Source: Rachycentron canadum
Lineage: Eukaryota > Chordata > Actinopteri > Carangiformes > Rachycentridae
Reading direction: 5' to 3'
Length of the DNA: 64,000 bases
NCBI GenBank assembly: GCA_038496675.1
Contig: CM076660.1
Location: forward strand, 15,000,428-15,064,427
Part shown: positions 47,095 to 57,900 of the stretch, piece after piece
How the letters are laid out: the number at the start of each line of letters is the position of its first letter
How positions within the stretch are numbered: the stretch's first letter is position 1
The notes under the pieces: model-generated
Database searches by the model: none
The model's input: the letters and a program-made list of their open reading frames with translations, nothing else
Told to the model about the DNA's origin: nothing
Made by a program: the position numbers and the translations under genes

Positions 47095-47925
47095 ACGTGA
47101 AAATCACTGACCAGTTCCTTTTCAAAATTGTGATTGCAAAAATTACCGCACAAAAATATTGTATCGAATTGTATTGTATCGTATTTCCTGAAGTTTTCCC
47201 GTAATAGCGAATTGCTTTTGTTGTTCATATTTGCTGCACTTTACATCTACTTTTATTTATATTTATTGAATGTGCAACTCTGTCCTTCTGAAGTGCCATA
47301 GAAACCTGCTGATTTTTATTGTCATCACTATATTGTATTACTTTAATATACTATCCTCACGGGTTATACCTAACGTAGATTTAAAGACCTGCCATAGTAT
47401 CCATATTTTAGATTTTGTGTATTTATGTGATTTAAAATACTAGTTCCATAGTTAGTCATAGTTACTTCACGTCAGGATTGAAGTGGACCAAATTTATTTG
47501 TAGTTGTTGAAGCGTTATTACAATTTGTCAAGTGCAACAAACAGGAAATCTTCACCTTTGGTGATAAAGTTTCAGTATTTCACTGTCAATTGACCTTTCG
47601 GGGGGGTTTTGTGGTTTATTGTTGTTGATCTTCAGTGAACTTTGAACCAACAGACTCCCAGAAAAAAGAACGTTGCCTGAGTGTCAAGGAAACTCTCCTG
47701 TTACCTTGGGAACGATCGCTCGAGCGTTTTCGCAAACTTCAAGAAACGTCCAGGAAACGTCCCCGGAACCAGAACTTGTTAGACATTTGCAGCTGTAGCG
47801 CCGCTGATGAAATACATAAAGATAATCACAACATACCGGACGACCCGTTGTTTGGAAATGTCCCGCCAGATTTCACCGGGAAAAGGCGACCGGAAATTGT
47901 CGAATAGCCCGGATGACGGATTGTG

Positions 47926-47962
47926 ATTGGTTACAGAGTCGACCCGGGTCTTCCCTGATTGG
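47926..47962 (-). promoter_or_regulatory. Paired inverted CCAAT boxes of the rrm1 promoter
   Basis: GATTGG occurs with ATTGG at 47926-47930 and again at 47958-47962. The start-to-start spacing is 32 bases, about three DNA turns, typical of NF-Y sites in cell-cycle gene promoters. They lie about 200 bases upstream of the rrm1 ATG. Confidence 0.55.
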
Positions 47963-48161
47963 CTGGGCCGCTGACACAAAGCGATGTAAGTGGCCTGTGG
48001 ATTGTTGGCGCTCTCAGTTTGAGATTCAACTGTGTTGTCTGCCGCTTCTCCCACTTTAATAACCTGCTATAACCACTCTATTGTTGTTTGCTGCAATTGT
48101 CCAGCCGAGAGGATAACACCAACAACGCCTGCCCGAGGAAACCAGCTGCTTTGTTGCCAAC

Positions 48162-51100
48162 ATGCATGTGATAAAGCGAGGTACAGCTGATAACTTTAAT
48201 TTTCTAGCTGTCAAATAGTGTCAGATAAGGCGACGTCTGGGTGCGGGAGATGTTTATAGCTGCGAAATTCATAAAAAGCAAAGATAAGACTTGTAACAGC
48301 TCGTATCATTAGCACAAAACATTTAAGCTGGTCTTCATTTCAATTATAGCCACGTTAAAATGTACTTTTTGTTTATTTGCGCGGGGTATTCCTGTCAAAC
48401 AAAGAGCAAACAGAGGCAGTTACGAAAGGACGGAAACTGAGTTCATTTTTCTGATACAACTTAACATTGGAGAGGTTTTTTATTTTTAGATAGCGGCGAC
48501 ACAGCCGACACGGGGACAGCTTTTGTTTGTCTTGCCACTTATGCGAAGTAAAGTCGTCCTCGTTCACCTAATTGTCTCCAGACTCGAGTGTATGAGGGTT
48601 ATTGTTGGCAGGTATCGGCAGCTGGTGTAGTGGCGCGAAACAGGTGTCTCCCAGTTGTTGCCATAATAAGTGGTTGAACAGCTGAAGAAACCCAGTTAAC
48701 AGCTGATGTTCCCGGTGCGTTCACTGCTGCTTATATTCACCAACAAACCCGGAAATTAAACGCCCTTTAGTCTAAATGTCAAGAGAGGAGGAAGAGGATT
48801 ACTAACGCTGTTGTTTTTCAGATGGCCGCCAGGAGGGAGTTACTTTTGATAAAATCACCTCTCGCATCCAGAAGCTTTGCTATGGACTCAATTCTGACTT
48901 TGTGGACCCTGTAAGTTCAAATCACTTTGAAGCTGCCTTTCAAAATATTTAGCTTTTTTTTTTTTTTTTTTTTTTAAAGAAAAATCTTTATCCCTGTCTG
49001 CAGACCCAGATTACAATGAAGGTGATCCAGGGTCTGTACAGTGGAGTCACCACTGTGGAGCTGGACACTCTGGCTGCAGAGACTGCTGCCACCCTCACCA
49101 CCAAACATCCAGACTATGCCATCCTGGCTGCAAGAATAGCTGTGTCTAACCTGCACAAAGAGACCAAGAAAGTATTCAGTGGTAAGTAAAAGTGTGAGCC
49201 TATATAAAAGATTTTGCTCTATGCTCTATAAGTTATATGTTTTATGTTATTATAATTACATGTAACTAAATAATATATTTGATGCAGCTTTATAAATTTT
49301 TAAGCCACCATGATACTCTCTGGTGCATGGTGCAGAATTGGTAAATAACAGAGCTGCACACAGTGGTGTCATGGTTTCCCTCAGGAACATGCCAAGCCTG
49401 GGTAGTTAGCCTCCCAGACACATCTCATCTTGTAATCAGTTTAATTAGTAGATAACAATCATCGTATTTACTTAACGCACAGCATTTGTTGTATCTTGAT
49501 TCTTTCCCCTGAAATTTTACAGTTAATTTCACTGTGTTATTTTCTATGTTAGTGGATGTGGTCTTTGTCTTCTACTAAAAAACACTTTCTATCCCTTTTC
49601 ACTTTTGTAGATGTGATGGAAGACCTGTACAACTATGTCAACCCATTAAATCAGCGCCACTCTCCTATGATCTCCAAGGAGACACTTGACATTGTCCTTG
49701 AGAACAAGGCTGTACGTCACCTTTGATGATATATTTTGTTCATGTTTTCAAAAGTGAAGTCACTGTAATTACTGTATGTTTTTAATTTTTTTAACATAAT
49801 GTCCTCTATTCTTGCAGCGCCTCAACTCAGCCATAATTTACGACAGAGATTTCTCTTACAACTTCTTCGGATTTAAGGTAATTACTAATTTTCCATGTCA
49901 TATATTTGACATCTTACTTAGATGCTTGGCTTATAAGCTTATAAATTTTATTTGTCCTTTTGCTCTCATAGACTCTTGAGCGGTCATATTTGTTGAAGAT
50001 TAATGGCAAAGGTGAGAGTTGTTTTTTTCTACTTGTTGAGAAGCATGCCTTTTGTCATTTGCATGTTTTTTTTACTGTTTGTTTGATGACTAACCCACCA
50101 TTGTTTATGCAGTTGCTGAGAGACCCCAGCACATGCTAATGAGAGTGGCTGTCGGGATTCATGAAAGAGACATTGATGCAGCCATTGAGACCTACAACTT
50201 GCTGTCAGAGAAGTGGTTCACCCATGCCTCACCTACACTTTTCAATGCTGGTACCAACAGGCCACAGCTCTCCAGGTAAGTACGATAGAAATTGCGACGT
50301 TTGTTGAGCTTTAGCAAAGTTGACCAAATGTCTAATGCTTTCTTTTAACCTTGGATTTTTTTTGCAGTTGTTTCTTGCTAGCCATGAAGGATGACAGTAT
50401 TGACGGTATTTATGACACACTGAAGAACTGTGCCCTTATCTCAAAATCTGCTGGAGGGATTGGATTGGCAGTTAGCTGTATCAGAGCAACAGGCAGCTAT
50501 ATTGCTGGGGTGAGCAAATACACATTACAGAGAGTAAAATCAAGGAGATACAGAGAAACTAATTTACACTGTCGGGTTTTTTTTTTACATAACTTCACAT
50601 GCTTCGTATTTTTCAGACAAATGGAGTTTCCAACGGGCTGGTTCCGATGCTTCGGGTGTACAACAACACAGCACGCTATGTTGACCAGGGTGGCAACAAG
50701 GTAAAGACTGAGATTTGCAATACACACAAAAATGTTGCTTGACATTGTTGCTTTAGATTTTCTTGTGGTTTAATCAAGTTTAATTACCTGACCCTTTGTG
50801 TTTCCCTCCTTAGAGACCTGGGGCCTTCGCTGTGTATCTGGAGCCGTGGCATTATGATGTGTTTGAGTTCTTAGAGTTGAAGAAGAACACAGGAAAAGAG
50901 GAGCAGAGGGCGAGAGACCTGTTCTTCGCCATGTGGATCCCAGACCTCTTTATGAAGCGAGTGGAAAGCAATCAGGTTAATAGTGCAGGAATTCAAGAAA
51001 ACTCAAATTCCACATAGGTTACAGTTCAAATTATTATATATTTTATAATCTAATATGTCGGCTCTGATACTTTTAGGCTCCAGTTAAAATGTTGAACATT

Positions 51101-53280
51101 ACAGTTTTGTAAAGAAGTCTCATTGTTCCTGTGATATTCTTGTAGGAATGGTCTCTGATGTGCCCTAGTGAATGTCCTGGATTAGAGGAGTGCTGGGGAG
51201 AGGAGTTTGAGAAACTCTATACTCAGTAAGATCAACACACCAAATCCTGTTCTCAACAAACAGCTAATTTCTCAGAGCTAACTTGTGCCATCAATCTCAT
51301 TTGTCCTCAGATACGAGAAGGAGGGCAGAGCTAAGCGGGTGGTGAAGGCTCAGCAGCTGTGGTACGCCATCATCGAGTCACAGACAGAAACTGGAACACC
51401 ATACATGCTTTACAAAGACGCCTGCAACAGGAAGAGCAATCAGCAGAATCTTGGCACCATCAAATCCAGCAATCTGTGCACGGAGATAGTGGAGTACACA
51501 AGCAAAGATGAGGTGAGGGAATGAAGATATAATGAAAAATACCTGTAAATTCAGCTTGTTTCTGTAAATTTTATATGCGCCACAGCATTATTTTGTAAAT
51601 GCTGTTCTTAAAATGTATTTGTTCCTTCTTCAACACAGGTTGCAGTGTGTAACTTGGCATCCATTGCCCTTAACATGTACGTCACCCCAGAAAGAACCTT
51701 TGACTTCAAAAAGCTTGCCTCTGTCACCAAAGTCATTGTCAAAAACCTGAACAAGATTATTGACATAAACTACTACCCAGTGCCTGAGGTATGCGTTTGT
51801 GTCTAGTGTTGCTTCTCTATCAACCGCACAAACTGAGTTTTGTGTGCTCAGTGTTAACAAATGGCTCTTCTGTCCTTCTTTACAGGCTGAAAGGTCCAAC
51901 AAGCGTCATAGGCCAATTGGAATTGGTGTGCAGGGTCTGGCTGATGCCTTCATCCTTATGCGTTACCCATTTGAAAGCCCAGAGGCCCAGTTACTGAACA
52001 TTCAGATCTTTGAAACCATCTACTACGCTGCTCTGGAGGCCAGCTGTGAACTTGCAAAGGAACTCGGAGTTTATGAAACCTACGCTGGATCTCCTGTCAG
52101 CAAGGGAGTGAGTATCTTCCACAATATCTCAAATCCATTCTGGGGTACAGTTTAGAAGCTTAGGCTCAGGTCCTAACTGATTTTGTTTTCCAGATCCTTC
52201 AGTATGACATGTGGGGTAAAACCCCAACAGACTTGTGGGATTGGAACGCATTGAAAGAGAAAATTGCCAAGTAAGTTTTCCTGAATATCTCCCTTGTTCT
52301 TGATATTTCTTATGTTATATCTACTCTATGTTGAGATTTTAGCTCATCCCTGACTAACACCTTCCTCTGGTCCTCTGTGTTTTTAGGCATGGTGTGAGGA
52401 ACAGTCTACTCTTGGCCCCCATGCCCACAGCTTCCACTGCCCAGATCCTGGGCAACAATGAGTCCATTGAGGCGTATACCAGTAATATTTACACCCGCAG
52501 GGTGCTCTCAGGAGAGTTTCAGGTCAGCATTGAATGCACCCACTGTTTTCTGCCTTGAAAGTCCTGTGTCCATGGAGGGAAGGGTTGCTAAGCATAATTT
52601 CTGCCTCTCCAATAGATTGTGAATCCTCACCTCCTGAAGGACCTCACAGATAGAGGACTGTGGAGCGATGAGATGAAGAACCAGCTGATTGCTCAGAATG
52701 GGTCCATCCAGGTAAAGGGACACACTTCTTAACTGACTACATTGTTTCTAGCAGTGACATGAATATGCTTATGATTTTAAAAAAATGTTTTATGTCTGAC
52801 TTTTCCACAGGACATTGAAGAGATCCCTGATGATATGAAGCAGCTGTACAAAACTGTGTGGGAAATCTCCCAGAAGACCATCCTCAAGATGGCAGCAGAT
52901 CGTGGAGCTTACATTGACCAGAGCCAGTCCCTTAACATCCATATTGCTGAGCCTAACTATGGCAAACTTACCAGCATGCACTTTTATGGTTGGAAATTGG
53001 TGAGTCCCGACTGAGGAAAAGCAAACTTGATGCATGCAGCATTGTTCGTCCAGGGATCATCTTAAAGCCTCTATTCTTTTCTCTGTAGGGTCTGAAAACT
53101 GGAATGTACTACCTGCGGACAAAGCCTGCCGCCAACCCCATTCAGTTCACCCTGAACAAGGAGAAGTTAAAGGAGGCTCAGTCTGGCAAGAGTGTGGAGG
53201 AGGAGACCAAAGAGCGCAACACGGCTGCCATGGTCTGTTCCTTAGCAAATAAAGATGAATGCCTGATGTGTGGCTCTTAA
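48162..53280 (+). CDS. rrm1: RRM1, ribonucleotide reductase large (catalytic) subunit
   Basis: Reduces ribonucleoside diphosphates to deoxy forms with the small subunit RRM2; cytosolic, S-phase. Nineteen exons: 48162-48180, 48822-48910, 49004-49181, 49611-49711, 49818-49877, 49972-50011, 50113-50275, 50368-50509, 50617-50700, 50814-50975, 51146-51225, 51311-51512, 51639-51788, 51886-52107, 52194-52270, 52387-52522, 52616-52711, 52811-52999, 53089-53280. They total 793 residues, one more than human. N-terminal ATP-cone about 1-92. Active-site Cys218, Asn427, Cys429, Glu431 and Cys444 fall at the human positions (NRPQLSSC, SNLCTEIVEY). Radical-transfer tyrosines are Tyr737-Tyr738 (GMYYLRT). The C-terminal shuttle pair is CLMCGS. 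All donors and acceptors are GT-AG. The gene is intact and shows no sign of decay. Confidence 0.99.
48957..48975. repeat. Poly(T) tract before rrm1 exon 3
   Basis: About 19 T residues in intron 2, roughly 30 bases upstream of the acceptor, possibly extending the polypyrimidine tract. Confidence 0.9.
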
Positions 53281-53572
53281 GTGAAGCGGTGAAGTGCACT
53301 TCCTTCCTCATGGGTTTTACCATTGACAATGTTTTTTTTTTTTTTATAAACAGCATGTGCTTTTAATTTGTATATGATGTTATAACACAACGTATTTTAC
53401 ATTTCCACTGTCTTCAAGTCATAAATCTTTGCAGCTTTTATTTAATATTTGTTGACTTTTCTTCACGTGGTATGTATAGAATGAAGAGGGTGTAATGAAT
53501 TGATAGTTACCCTTATTTTTATATAATTTTGTAATAATTGTTTATGTCATTAATAAGACGTTGCTGTGGGAA

Positions 53573-53578
53573 ATTAAA
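53573..53578 (+). terminator. Candidate polyadenylation signal of rrm1
   Basis: ATTAAA, the common variant hexamer, 293 bases after the rrm1 stop codon, giving a short 3' UTR. Confidence 0.5.
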
Positions 53579-54151
53579 CTTGATTTTCATCAATATGATT
53601 TTCATTATGTTGTATGTCAATCTTAATTCCTATCCCTCAACACCAGAGCATATAGAGTAAATGTACGTTATACATATTTAGATCTGCATTTATCAAAGTA
53701 AAGTAAGGAGTAATAATAATAATAAAGGAATAATAATAATGTTGAAATATGTTTTAACTTTTTGTGCTCAGTTTAGTTGGTAGATCAGGGAACAATTGTT
53801 CAAAAAGGCTCAAAACAAATAAAATGAAAGTGGACATGGTGATGCCAGTCATGCAATACTGCAACGAAGGGCAACGCACCACAATGTTTTTCCAGAACGT
53901 GTGGATACAGTGTTGTGGGGCTGAAGAAGCTGCAGGTGAGGTGGTGAATTAATGAACTGGTGTGTTGATGCATGAAACCTCAGAGGAACCTCAGGGTTAT
54001 GTGTAATGCAAGCTGAGACTTGCACTGTTATCCTGTAACCTTGTTAGTCTGCTGCCTGAAAGAAACACTAACAACATGAATTCATAACCTGAGTTATCAA
54101 AGGTTTGTTCCCACACACTAAGTTCATGAATGATGGAGGCAAATGTCATTT

Positions 54152-54157
54152 TTTATT
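54152..54157 (-). terminator. Candidate polyadenylation signal of trpc2
   Basis: TTTATT on plus (AATAAA on minus), about 790 bases after the trpc2 stop codon at 54947. Confidence 0.4.
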
Positions 54158-54946
54158 AATTTTTAATTGTTTCACAAAAAACTTCATTGTGCAAAACGTT
54201 AACTGAACACAAGGCTATTTTCTTGTGGCATCTGAATATATGACAAGAAACCAGAGTGACAGACAGTGTCTGTCAGTGTGGCAGTGATGAGGACACCCAG
54301 TGTAAATGAGCAGTGAAACTACCTATGGCAGAGTTGCCCTAATCAGCTGACAAATGAACCCCACCCTCCATAATGTGCAGTTTGAGGTGGTCACTACTTT
54401 TAGCATCCTTATTGGTTACTTACTGAGGTGTACTGGTGTAAATTGTCTGCTATGGTAAACTAATCTCTTCAGGCAGCTGACTTTAAGGTGTGCACTGACT
54501 TTTTTGGAGTTAAAACCATTGGTCATTTTAAAATGAGATAACATTCATTATTACCCCACAATATAAAAGTTTGGATTATTATAATCAAGTCTCTTGGATG
54601 CGTGTTTTGCTGATTAAAGGCTGATTAGATTATAAAATATCTTGTATACAAACTGAAATTTCATTTGCTGGCACTTAGTTTTGAAGGTACCTTGTAAGGG
54701 GGAAATGTTTATCAGAAGGTTAAAAAAATGTCCATCTGGTCTGCAGCTGTTGAAATATGTAGCTTTGAGGCAAAATTTCACCACCTTTAGCACCAACACT
54801 AGCAGAGCCAAGATAATGAAGATGCCTTTAATCAGTGCTCATTTGTGTAACCGTGACACAAACCCTCTTCCCAAATATTGGATAGGGGACCAAAGTGCAA
54901 AACCCCAAAAAGTCAGTGTGATCCTTGAAGTGGGACATCACTAACG

Positions 54947-57900
54947 TTACGGGCTCACTAGTGTCCCATCGATTGACCCCTCCCCTTCTTGTGAACCAAA
55001 GCCTGTGTCCTGGGAGCTGCTGCTGCCTGTTGGCGAGGGAATGATTTTCTTGACTCCAGGTTTGTCGTCTCTCTCTCTGACACCAGACTTCTCTGCTACA
55101 TTATACTCAAACTTTCTACCTTTCATCCATCTTGCCTCCACCTTTTTTTCTTGTAGCTCTATGTCTTTGAACTTGTTAACTAATTTTTTTGTCTCTGTCT
55201 TTTCCTTGTTCACTTTGATGCTCTCAGTTGGTTCAGCAGTTGTCTCTGTGTTTACACCTGCTGTGAGCATCTCTTCTTCCCTTTTATTTCCCAAATCATC
55301 ATCCTGTGTGGTCTTGGCTTTCACCTTTTCTTCAACATTATTCAAACTTGTTACTGCCTCCCCTTCCTCTTTACTGTAAGTATTCTCATTTTTGTCTGAT
55401 TCGACCTGCTCTTCCTTCTCTGCTTCCTTCTTCTCCTCTGTATCTACTCTAGCTCTGCCTTCCTCCATCTTCACCACATCTTCACAGTCTGTTACCTGCA
55501 TTGACCCCTCTGCCCCACATCCACCCACCTCATTCTGTTGTGCGTCTGACTCCTTCTTTGTATCTGAGTCAACCTTTTCTTTAGCGATCTCTTCCTCTTC
55601 ATGGTGAACTGTCACTTTAAGTGATGTGTTTTTGTCCTCTTGTCTGCTGTTAAAACCTCTGAAATTGTTCTTGGCACCGATGATGTATTTCCCTAGTATG
55701 GAGGAGCCATCTTTGGTCAGTGCATCACTTGCAATGTGTCCATCATCCACCAGAAGCTGCTGGATGACTTTCATGTCACTGTGCATCCTGGAAATCGCTT
55801 TGCTCAGCTCAGTGATGCGATTGCCGATGTCTGAGGGAAGAGAATCCTCCAATCACAACACAGCATTCAGACATTTGAATGATAAATAATCCTAATTTCT
55901 ACAGTCTGGGAGACTGAATCAAAGTGTGACTTTTTGGCTCAGATGCCATAATTAGTATGTAATGAGGTACACACCAGAGCTGTAGAAAATAATCACTTTT
56001 TTCCCTTCCAGTTCATGTAACTTGTTTTGACAATGTTAAACAATAGTGTCAGATGTAACTGATCTGAAAATCAAAGTGATTCTTCTTCTGCCAATAATTC
56101 TTTCCAAAGCTGCACTATCACACTTTGTATGTTGTACATTCAATCTACAATATATCAAACAAGTTGTATATTCAGCTGTTATTTGCTGTCACTTTCATGA
56201 CAGCAAATATTCGTCCAAACCATTAGAATGATGACATTTATATTATCAGTAATTTTCGACTTTTCAATTATCTGCAAGAGAGAAAAACTAGAACAAAGGG
56301 TTTGCCATGCACATATAAGCTTGGTGCGTGAGTCTGCAGGACTTTGTAAGTGTCGGTGCCTGACAGACTGGTACCAGGGTCGGAGTTACCTTTCCTCTTG
56401 GTCTCCTCAAACTCCCTGCGAGCTGACTCGATGTAGCGCTGCACCAGAGCCCTGATCACTTGCTGCCGGTAAGGTAACTGGCTGTCTTCAGATCCCTTAT
56501 CATTGGACTTGATACATAATATAGATTAAAAAAAAAACATGTTTTACTATCACACATTGCAGTGCATCATATAATTAGCAAAGAATGTGTGGATTGAAAT
56601 TATTATTTCCCTACAATCACATGACTCCTATGTGAGCATTAAACATACACTTACCATGGAAGCTATCGGGGGATATTTTTGCTCAGAGTTACAATTGCAG
56701 CAGCAGCAGATTTGTCTGACAATACCCCTGGAACAGGATTCGCATGGAATGAATTAAAAAACTACAAAACATTTATGTGTCTTTGCAGGTTAAAAGGGTT
56801 TTGAAGTTTTAGAGCTAACCTTAACATGTAAAACATGGCTTTGGGTGATGGGATGATGTTGAAGGGCACAGGTATAGTGAGGCCCTCTCTGAAGTAACTG
56901 AGGTACAGCTTTGACCGAGCAAATTTCCACTCAACATCTGCATCATCCTGGAATAAAAATGTTGGGATGTTAGTTTTAATCAGTAGGGTTTCTACCTTTG
57001 TTGCAGAAATATTTCTCTTTACCTCAATTTTCTGAAAGGAGTTGGTGATCATAGCAATGAGCATGTTGAGCAGGATGATGACAATGACGAGTGTGAAGAT
57101 GCCGTACAGGATCCTTCCTACAAACTCCGCTAACACAAACCGGGGCATGTCCACGTAGTCCTGGTTGGCCACGCCAAACATGGTCCAGAACAAGAAGTGG
57201 AAGGTCTCGTTAAACCTGCAGGAGAGCAGTGGAGAGTGTTCATCCCATTATTTAACTCACCATGCTTAGAGGAGGAGCACACTATACCCCACAAAAATGT
57301 CAGTACCAGCTCTTTACAATTTTTGGGAGCAGTTTTCACACCAGGAGGCCAGATGCAAAGAGTTTTTGAGATCGTGTTTTTATATTGTTTTACTGGCTGA
57401 AAGTCCAGGTAAAAGTTTCAGAAACAATAGAAGAAACAGTCAAGATATTAAGGTTAACCAAATTATAAGAAAACAGCCATATAAGTGTATTTCCCGAAAT
57501 ATCAAACCACTCAAAATTATTTCCAAAATGAACTTGTACATTTGTAACCTCACAGCACAGATTCCTACCTGCCAAGATGTGGAGAGATGACGTAGGGCAC
57601 GTAGACATTATTGATGCCACAGAGGAAGGCCGTGCCAATGATCATCAATATGAACATGAACCTAAAAAGGAGGGAAAAAACATTCTCACTGGTTCTGTAA
57701 TGTGACTCTGGCAGTGACAAATGAACAAACATATAGATGTATAATGTACCTCATCATATCATCAATCATCTTCCCTATGGAAATCTGAAGAGTTCCCAGA
57801 GACTCATGAGCTGGCAGGATGTACGCCAGCCGTGTGAAGCTCAACATGCTGGTCACTGCAAACAGCACCTCTGCAATCAGCTGGGGGTCTTCCTGATGCC

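Larger units (their letters stand above)
46114..48161. other. Divergent promoter region between rnf121 and rrm1
   Basis: rnf121 and rrm1 point away from each other across about 2 kb. The rnf121 side has ETS-like motifs, the middle has an interspersed repeat (46850-47094), and the rrm1 side is GC-richer with paired CCAAT boxes. The 90-codon ORF at 47635-47907 resembles nothing known and ends just before those boxes. Confidence 0.6.
53281..54946. other. Convergent 3' region of rrm1 and trpc2
   Basis: rrm1 (plus) and trpc2 (minus) end toward each other 1.67 kb apart. It holds the rrm1 3' UTR with ATTAAA at 53573-53578 and the trpc2 3' UTR with a minus AATAAA candidate (TTTATT at 54152-54157). 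A short ORF at 53764-53952 has no recognisable domain. No other gene was seen. Confidence 0.6.

Noticed and set aside
47635..47907. 90-codon ORF directly upstream of the rrm1 promoter
   Set aside because: Basic, no recognised family, and it ends next to the CCAAT boxes. It could be an upstream transcript, but there is no splice evidence linking it to rrm1.
55005..55607. Plus-strand Ser/Phe-rich ORFs of 124 and 71 codons
   Set aside because: They are the antisense of the Glu/Lys-rich last exon of trpc2.
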